The notes under the pieces were generated by a model. That model ran no database searches. It was not told where the DNA came from and was given only the letters and a program-made list of their open reading frames with translations. This document shows positions 61,301-64,000 of a stretch of DNA of 64,000 nt, one piece after another (the first letter of the stretch is position 1; every line of letters begins with the position of its first letter). The position numbers were made by a program, and so were the translations under genes. This stretch comes from Megalonaias nervosa (lineage: Eukaryota; Mollusca; Bivalvia; Unionida; Unionidae). The stretch covers positions 1 through 64,000 of the forward strand of contig JAECUM010004972.1 in the NCBI GenBank assembly GCA_016617855.1, read 5' to 3'.

Positions 61301-62482
61301 TGGGGTCACATTGTAATAACAGTACTGTTTATTGGGGTCACAGTGTGATAACAGTGTTATACCTTGGGTGAAAGTAAGTTTGCCTGAATTCTAAGCTGAG
61401 TTTTCTATCATGTGAGAGACATCCAATTTTATCTAAATTCATGTGATTTAGAATCAACAATGGAAAACATTCTTATACATGGAAGATATAATAAGGGAAG
61501 TTTAAATACTCATATATTCTAAATAGTGACATTACATAAATTAGGAAATGTTGTAATTATCATTTTCACACTAATTAGTACATACTTAAATGCTGATGTT
61601 TTTCATAAATTTCACCATTCTTCCAAACTAAATTCTGGAAGGAAAAAAAATGTTAAAAAAAAACTATTTAACATTAACCTTTGCTTGAAATAATCAGAAT
61701 GTTAGATTTAAGTGACATTCAAATATTCAGTTTATAATTACAGGGTGCCAGTTCTTAATTTAGTTGCTGAAGTTGCTTGTAATTCCGTTCTTTCTCAGGA
61801 GTGCTCCAAAAGTAGTTTTGAGATGTATTTGACAAATTCCATAAGTGGCTAATCTAATAACAACAATATCTGCACATGGCAGACAAACTGAATCGAGAAG
61901 GAATGAAGAAAAGCATACATTAAATAAAAAGAGACTCAAGTGAATATTGGTGATCAGCTTTGGTGCTGGAATATTTTGAAAGAAAGAACTTGGGGTGAAG
62001 AACAAACCAGTTCCTTTCTTTTCCAGGAGTGCCGCAAAAGTACTTATGTGTAATATTTGACAAATTTTGTTAGTAACTGATCTAATAACAACATCTGCAC
62101 ATGGCAGACAAATTAATTTGAGAGGTAATGAAGAGAGGTAGGCCCCCTTTTTTTAAGCAGATCTGAGAAGAAAAAAGCATGCATTAGATAAAGATAAGAT
62201 TGGGTTAATATTGGTGATTGGCTTTGGAGCTGGAATTTGACCAGAGAACTTGTAATGAAGACAAACCCAGCTGGATTTCCATTTAATTGGTAAGCATAAG
62301 AAAAGTTCCTCATTCAAGAATATACTCATATATAATTAAGATTGGCAAACAGAACTAATTACAACTATACTGTATGAATTACCTGTTACTTTGATGTTGA
62401 AAGGCAAACCTATTGGCAGCTGTCCACATATTTCTCCTGATGGTCCATATTTTTCAAACAGGGTTGCCTCAAACACTTTATA
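34710..62482 (-). CDS. DCAF17 homologue, 3' seven coding exons
   Basis: DCAF17 is a substrate-receptor subunit of the CUL4-DDB1 ubiquitin ligase; loss of the human gene causes Woodhouse-Sakati syndrome. Exons run 62482-62383, 55711-55575, 53617-53508, 48577-48490, 41659-41576, 37961-37806 and 34949-34710. They total 915 nt, or 304 residues plus stop, and all borders are GT-AG with matching phases. The match rests on ordered blocks: 'CGQLPIGLPFNIKVT', 'HIGGFPWHYIITP', SGRILHIGP, 'TSSGRVIKRK', 'VDYEDDLDVL' and CYVYRLVDK. All lie in the same order as in vertebrate DCAF17, which is about 520 residues long. The N-terminal part lies right of the window. The C-terminus is longer than in human, with a Lys/Glu-rich tail. 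Introns of 2-7 kb are loaded with repeats. Confidence 0.95.
35560..35845. repeat. AT-rich minisatellite, irregular 26-36-bp units
   Basis: About nine units of 'cttcaataatatatgtatcc' plus a variable 'ttccatacaaa' or 'ttctaaa' end. Confidence 0.85.
36335..36475. repeat. Dispersed repeat, partner of 15009-15125
   Basis: Same ordered blocks as at 15.0 kb (aatactgcaaaa, tctatg, aaaatcacc, 'caacacccca', 'aatatttgatc'). Confidence 0.55.
37195..37345. repeat. Three-copy repeat, about 55 bp
   Basis: Units share 'gatgttctttgtacaatgcc' and 'ttattgattcactgtactag'. Confidence 0.75.
37806..37961 (-). CDS. DCAF17 exon with VDYEDDLDVL
   Basis: Acceptor TTTACATTTCAG; 52 codons in phase 0; donor GTAAGT. It carries 'VDYEDDLDVLFVSAV', the counterpart of vertebrate VDYEDELDLLSVVAV. 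Confidence 0.95.
38040..39470. repeat. Composite minisatellite, 21- and 26-bp monomers, about 55 copies
   Basis: All monomers are built on 'gagtctgatttaataccaya' plus t. The longer type has an extra 5 bp (gagTAGAGtctg). The types alternate irregularly over about 1.4 kb. Minus-strand frames such as 38389-38670 only reflect the array. Confidence 0.93.
39810..40048 (-). mobile_element. tRNA-derived SINE, family 2, copy A
   Basis: The minus-strand head (from about 40048) reads 'gatggccgagtggtctaagg', a tRNA-Leu/Ser-like A box. A gggttggagtc B-box-like segment lies about 60 bp on. The body ends in a 'ggattaaaccatcaaaacc'-like tail. It is related along its length to 45400-45655. Confidence 0.8.
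41225..41545. repeat. Minisatellite, about 52-bp unit, 6 copies
   Basis: The unit is 'aaggtatgacagatgaactg' plus 'acaaagataaaacactaccaatataatgaacc'. It lies about 30 bp from the DCAF17 exon at 41576, on its intronic donor side. Confidence 0.9.
41576..41659 (-). CDS. DCAF17 exon with TSSGRVIKRK
   Basis: Acceptor TTCACTTGCAG; 28 codons in phase 0; donor GTTTGT (a GTGGTT alternative three bases earlier would remove one Val). It matches the vertebrate TASGRVVKK segment and the following Asp-rich stretch. Confidence 0.9.
42555..42690. repeat. Short tandem repeat, about 32 bp, 4 copies
   Basis: Unit 'cccttctttataacacagtt' plus 'cctgttctaagg'. It shares the 'cttataacacagtt' phrase with the 28.5-29.3-kb array, suggesting related seed sequences. 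Confidence 0.75.
43240..43337. repeat. GT dinucleotide microsatellite, about 49 units
   Basis: An almost uninterrupted GT run with a single C interruption near its start. Confidence 0.98.
43741..43788. repeat. TATG microsatellite, 12 units
   Basis: Perfect tetranucleotide run, the same motif as the large array at 48950. Confidence 0.97.
43870..44235. repeat. Minisatellite, about 45-bp unit, about 8 copies
   Basis: The unit is 'ccttatttcctgacaccaat' plus 'caaaacaatttttgttctagatttt'. The central four copies are nearly identical and the outer copies diverged. The 45-bp period makes 15-residue frame repeats, which I do not regard as coding. Confidence 0.93.
45400..45655 (-). mobile_element. tRNA-derived SINE, family 2, copy B
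   Basis: Shares 'agcacaagataggctatacatgg'-like, 'gaaccac', 'ttggccaagcc' and 'gacttgaaccca' blocks with 39810-40048. The tRNA head is more decayed. The tail (plus-strand left side) is a GTT repeat. Confidence 0.75.
46432..46635. repeat. Minisatellite, about 54-bp unit, 4 copies
   Basis: The unit is 'catgcatcattgcacagcaa' plus 'gtacatgcagatctcggagagaggtagtggaatt'. A detached unit lies at about 47042-47075. The array abuts the dispersed repeat at 46645. Confidence 0.88.
46645..46985. mobile_element. Third copy of the AGTCTATGCTCTTA inverted-repeat family, truncated
   Basis: Begins 'cactctaagatcttaatc' then taagtaacag. It is collinear with 26810 and 15785 through 'attgtgaattaaa', 'ccagtggtattaaaaataag' and 'gtgccaacagtcctttga'. 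No right terminus was found. Confidence 0.65.
47360..47685 (-). mobile_element. tRNA-derived SINE, family 1, copy B
   Basis: Aligns along its whole length with 2292-2620 and 52625-52940. The minus-strand head is 'ctgctccggtggcctaag', with the B-box-like segment near 47623-47632. The tail is TG/CA-rich. Confidence 0.85.
48490..48577 (-). CDS. DCAF17 exon with VLKITTCNSG
   Basis: The acceptor is AATTTTTCAG. The first base completes Ser with the previous exon's AG. Then come 29 codons starting Val-Leu-Lys-Ile. The donor is GTGAGT. It corresponds to the vertebrate VKVLKL segment. Confidence 0.88.
48950..49662. repeat. Long TATG/CATG tetranucleotide array, about 178 units
   Basis: About 710 bp of tandem TATG with frequent CATG variants and very rare other changes. 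Neither tetranucleotide can form a stop codon in any frame, so the frames of 135-270 codons on both strands here are artefacts. Confidence 0.98.
49935..51500. mobile_element. Pogo/Tc1-like non-autonomous transposon
   Basis: Left end 'taccactcctgcaataactc'; the right end reversed reads 'caccactccctcgataactc'. Both sides carry TA (49933-34 and 51501-02), the target of Tc1/mariner/pogo elements. The sub-terminal 'ttataagtgggttcacgagt' and 'ctataagtgagggcgcgag' blocks also pair. No DDE transposase is recognisable in the 1.57-kb interior, although two antiparallel frames (50111-50464 minus, 50270-50479 plus) occur there. Confidence 0.75.
52625..52940 (-). mobile_element. tRNA-derived SINE, family 1, copy C (head truncated)
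   Basis: Collinear with the two other family-1 copies. It ends at 'gatgctctaaccactag', lacking the outer 15-20 bp of the tRNA head. The B-box-like 'ggtttgaacccc' is near 52889. Confidence 0.85.
53508..53617 (-). CDS. DCAF17 exon with SGRILHIGP
   Basis: Acceptor TTTCTGATAG; 36 codons plus two bases; donor GTGATA, which is weak. It aligns along its length with the vertebrate segment ending SGRIIHVGPNQ. However, the vertebrate WIYFHPD is RAVFHND here, so an otherwise conserved Trp and Pro are replaced. No single frame makes it conspicuous; it was located from the missing homologous block and the phase demand of its neighbours. Confidence 0.9.
53618..55574 (-). other. DCAF17 intron, 2.0 kb
   Basis: AT-rich. 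It contains the 21-bp array at 54488-54612. A minus-strand frame at 54921-55148 has no recognised domain. Confidence 0.85.
54488..54612. repeat. Short tandem repeat, 21-bp unit, 6 copies
   Basis: Unit 'gttagctgctgattgattcc' plus t, with small deletions. Confidence 0.9.
55575..55711 (-). CDS. DCAF17 exon with GGFPWHYIITP
   Basis: The acceptor is TTATGTTTCAG. Two bases complete the split codon, giving Glu, then 45 codons. The donor is GTAAGT. The block 'HIGGFPWHYIITP' is the strongest match to vertebrate DCAF17. The acceptor lies only about 40 bp from the end of a DIRS-like element. Confidence 0.95.
55970..56065. repeat. Internal complementary region of the DIRS-like element
   Basis: The reverse complement reads 'ttaagtaaattgtgtttctc' (as at the left terminus, about 55758-55780). 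It is preceded by a 'ttggggaac.tactttgaa' block matching the right terminus (about 58418-58437). The two ends are therefore joined here as they would be in a circle. Confidence 0.7.
56470..57168 (-). pseudogene. DIRS-like gag/ORF1 remnant
   Basis: Three overlapping minus-strand frames form one broken protein. They include 'EISDLLLGIIGDPGNSKA' and 'STPPMCSMPC' (about 56860-56960), 'ELASLAISRLAEKSGN', and QTLHSMANASDSGNLDLIRC (about 56650-56800). A basic LDEKLKKLRGRI tail lies near 56550. The pattern resembles ORF1 proteins of DIRS-type elements. The assignment is by recognition of style only. Confidence 0.5.
59203..60569. mobile_element. Pogo-like non-autonomous transposon with internal duplication
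   Basis: The left end 'cagtggtccccctcttgaac' matches the reversed right end 'cagtggtcccctcttataca'. TA follows at 60570-71, with AA in the matching left position (one substitution). CAGTGGTCC-type ends are characteristic of pogo/Tigger-type elements. The interior has no transposase; the frame at 60216-60401 is unrecognised. A block of about 134 bp is tandemly duplicated at about 59280-59551. Confidence 0.8.
59280..59551. repeat. Tandem duplication of about 134 bp inside the pogo-like element
   Basis: The segment from 'gtgttcaaaagtacccctca' to 'ccataaccaataatt' occurs twice with only a few differences. Confidence 0.9.
60880..60935 (-). mobile_element. tRNA-like SINE relic
   Basis: On the minus strand, 'gatagctctgttggaaaaat' then 'gtctgactcataatcc' resembles the D arm and anticodon arm of a tRNA with a CAT anticodon. 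A 'gttgagggttaat' B-box-like segment follows. Too decayed for a functional tRNA. Confidence 0.4.
61240..61372. repeat. Short tandem repeat, about 35 bp, 4 copies
   Basis: Unit 'gtcacagtgtgataacagta' plus 'ttgtacattgggg'. Confidence 0.85.
61775..62270. repeat. Tandem duplication of about 245 bp
   Basis: Two diverged copies (about 61775-62010 and 62012-62270) share 'caggagtgctccaaaagta' / 'caggagtgccgcaaaagta', 'atctgcacatggcagacaaa', 'gcatacattaaataaa' and 'aatattggtgat.agctttgg' in order. The block lies about 115 bp from the DCAF17 exon at 62383. Confidence 0.85.
62383..62482 (-). CDS. DCAF17 exon (most 5' in window)
   Basis: The acceptor reads TATCTCAG on the minus strand. The exon is 100 nt: 33 codons from Tyr-Lys-Val plus one base. 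The donor is GTAATT. It encodes the 'CGQLPIGLPFNIKVT' block, equivalent to the vertebrate GIPCNIKIT region. It begins in phase 0, and the preceding exon was not found before 64000. Confidence 0.93.
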
Positions 62483-62867
62483 CTGAGATAAAAGTAAAAT
62501 AAATATTATTGATTAAACCAAAATGTTACTCACAACAAAAGCAGCCATAAGGAAACTTAATCATTATTCAATTTATCAATAACTTATATATATCCCTACA
62601 TGTTATGGTAAAAAGCAACTTTCTTGAGGCTAGATGAATGTAGCAAGCTACTGTAAATGAAAGAATGAAACTACAGTAAAACAGTTTTCTCCACATTCTA
62701 ACTGCATAAAGACAGTCAAACTATAGATAATAATAATTAACATCACCTAATTAAAAGTCTGAAAAATGAGCTGAATAAAAATGGACTTCTTTCATTACCA
62801 ACTCTGTTTTTATTAAGTTTAATATGCAATAAAAAATGATCTAAATTTATATTATAATTCTGTATTT

Positions 62868-63075
62868 CTGTTTTCAGGTGCAATCAAGAATGGTGAGAAT
62901 TATTTCTGTTTTCAGATGCAATAAAAATTGGTCTGAATTATTAAAAAAATTTTACTTCTGTTTTTGATGCAATGAACAAAGGTCTAAATTATTTATAATT
63001 GTTTATATCTGTTTCTGGATACAATGAAAAATGGTCTCAATTATCAAAAAACTGTGTATTTCTGTTTTTAGTTGC
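62868..63075. repeat. Minisatellite, about 46-bp unit, 4-5 copies
   Basis: Units carry 'tatttctgttttcaggtgca' then 'atgaaaaatggtctgaattatt'. Diverged. Confidence 0.8.
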
Positions 63076-63182
63076 AACGTAGAATGGTCAGAATATTTCT
63101 AATTTTTCCTGATACTCTGTTTAATGAACACATTTTACTGCTTCCTTTTAGTTCATTACAAATTTTTCCACCATGTATTAAA

Positions 63183-63365
63183 TGTGTACCAAGGACTAAC
63201 AACAATTTATATGTTAAATCAACATGAACCAATCACTAACAAGAAATATATGTCAAATCACATTGATGTGTACCAACCAATAACAAGAAATATGTCAAAT
63301 CACACTAATGAGTACCAACCACTAACAAGAAATATAAAAATATGTCAAATCACACTGATGAGTAA
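63183..63365. repeat. Minisatellite, about 45-50-bp unit, 4 copies
   Basis: Units carry 'gtaccaaccactaacaagaa' plus 'atatgtcaaatcacactgatga'. Confidence 0.85.
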
Positions 63366-64000
63366 TTAATATAATGCAGACTTGAATTCAAAAATGTTCC
63401 AACAAAGCCTGGAAAGAAGCTAACATTTACATTTTGGGGGCAGAACACATCTTTACCCACACTGCAACTTTTGACATGATAGGTTAAAGGTATTGTAATT
63501 CAAGTCTGGACACAAATTTTAAGCAGCAGTGAAAGAACCTTAAACATATTCATCACAACAACCCAGTCTTAATGTGCAACACATCTTCATCCCAAAATGC
63601 ATCCACTCCTCGAGTTTAGTATCAATGAGAGTACTGGTAACAGAGTCACAACCTGGAGACTAGTGATGGGAATTGGTCAAAATTTCATAATCAATAATCA
63701 GTCCCACTCGACCAAATGATAATCAATTACAATTTGTTACTAACAGCAAATTTTAATTTTTGTCTTTTATACAGTTAGATCTTTACTCAAGAGTTCAAAA
63801 TGTTAATAAATGTACAGGAGTAATCTCTTTTAATGACATGCATTCTATAACCTGATAAAAATATTACATTTTTTCTATTGTGTTATGTTTTTTTTGTTCT
63901 ACAACTTTGTTAAATGAAAGTAACTTTTTATAGCTGACATGTTTTATGTAACAGAAAAACTGTTACAATCCTGCAAAACCCTTTCATTCATACTTGATGT

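Larger units (their letters stand above)
55712..62382 (-). other. DCAF17 intron, 6.7 kb
   Basis: Holds the DIRS-like element, a second pogo-like element, a tRNA-like relic, a short tandem repeat and a duplicated 245-bp block. No other gene. Confidence 0.85.
62483..64000 (-). other. DCAF17 intron running off the window
   Basis: No further DCAF17 exon was recognised. Two short tandem arrays lie at 62868-63075 and 63183-63365. Confidence 0.7.

Overview
This window is a visibly AT-rich stretch of animal nuclear DNA. Short exons with GT-AG borders sit in long introns full of minisatellites, tRNA-derived SINEs and decayed transposons. I see no bacterial features: no operons, ribosome-binding sites, CRISPR arrays or rRNA. 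The proteins are metazoan and the repeat vocabulary resembles mollusc (perhaps bivalve) genomes. The phylum is an inference, not something the sequence proves.

Two host genes are supported. (1) The last two coding exons of a + strand gene (832-1003 and 1546-1749) encode a tensin-type SH2 domain. The protein ends shortly after the SH2 domain, with no PTB domain; its 5' part lies left of the window. (2) The 3' seven coding exons of a - strand DCAF17 homologue (DDB1- and CUL4-associated factor 17) span 62482 down to 34710. Every splice phase agrees, giving 304 residues up to the stop. The 5' exons lie right of the window.

The two genes are separated by about 33 kb (1750-34279) of repeats. The main structure there is a decayed + strand Gypsy-type LTR retrotransposon (about 19350-26809). 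Its order is gag, zinc knuckle, protease, integrase, reverse transcriptase, RNase H, so the integrase lies upstream of RT. Three insertions break it up: a 2.56-kb element with a minus-strand, transposon-like Cys-rich gene inside gag (19817-22372); a 911-bp solo LTR flanked by AAAG duplications (24448-25358); and a 667-bp terminal-inverted-repeat element at the end of RNase H (26810-27476). Around it are minisatellites, a 146-bp monomer cassette present twice, and several dispersed repeats. No other convincing gene was found.

The DCAF17 introns hold a compact DIRS-like element (about 55750-58446). It has inverted terminal repeats, a broken gag-like frame and an internal region complementary to both joined ends. 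They also hold two pogo-like non-autonomous TA-target transposons (49935-51500 and 59203-60569), four tRNA-derived SINE copies from two families, a 700-bp TATG/CATG array, a long GT array, and a 1.4-kb array whose monomers differ by a 5-bp insert. The most interesting items are the DIRS-like element beside a DCAF17 splice acceptor, the nested Gypsy stack with its unclassified inner element, and the 146-bp cassette.
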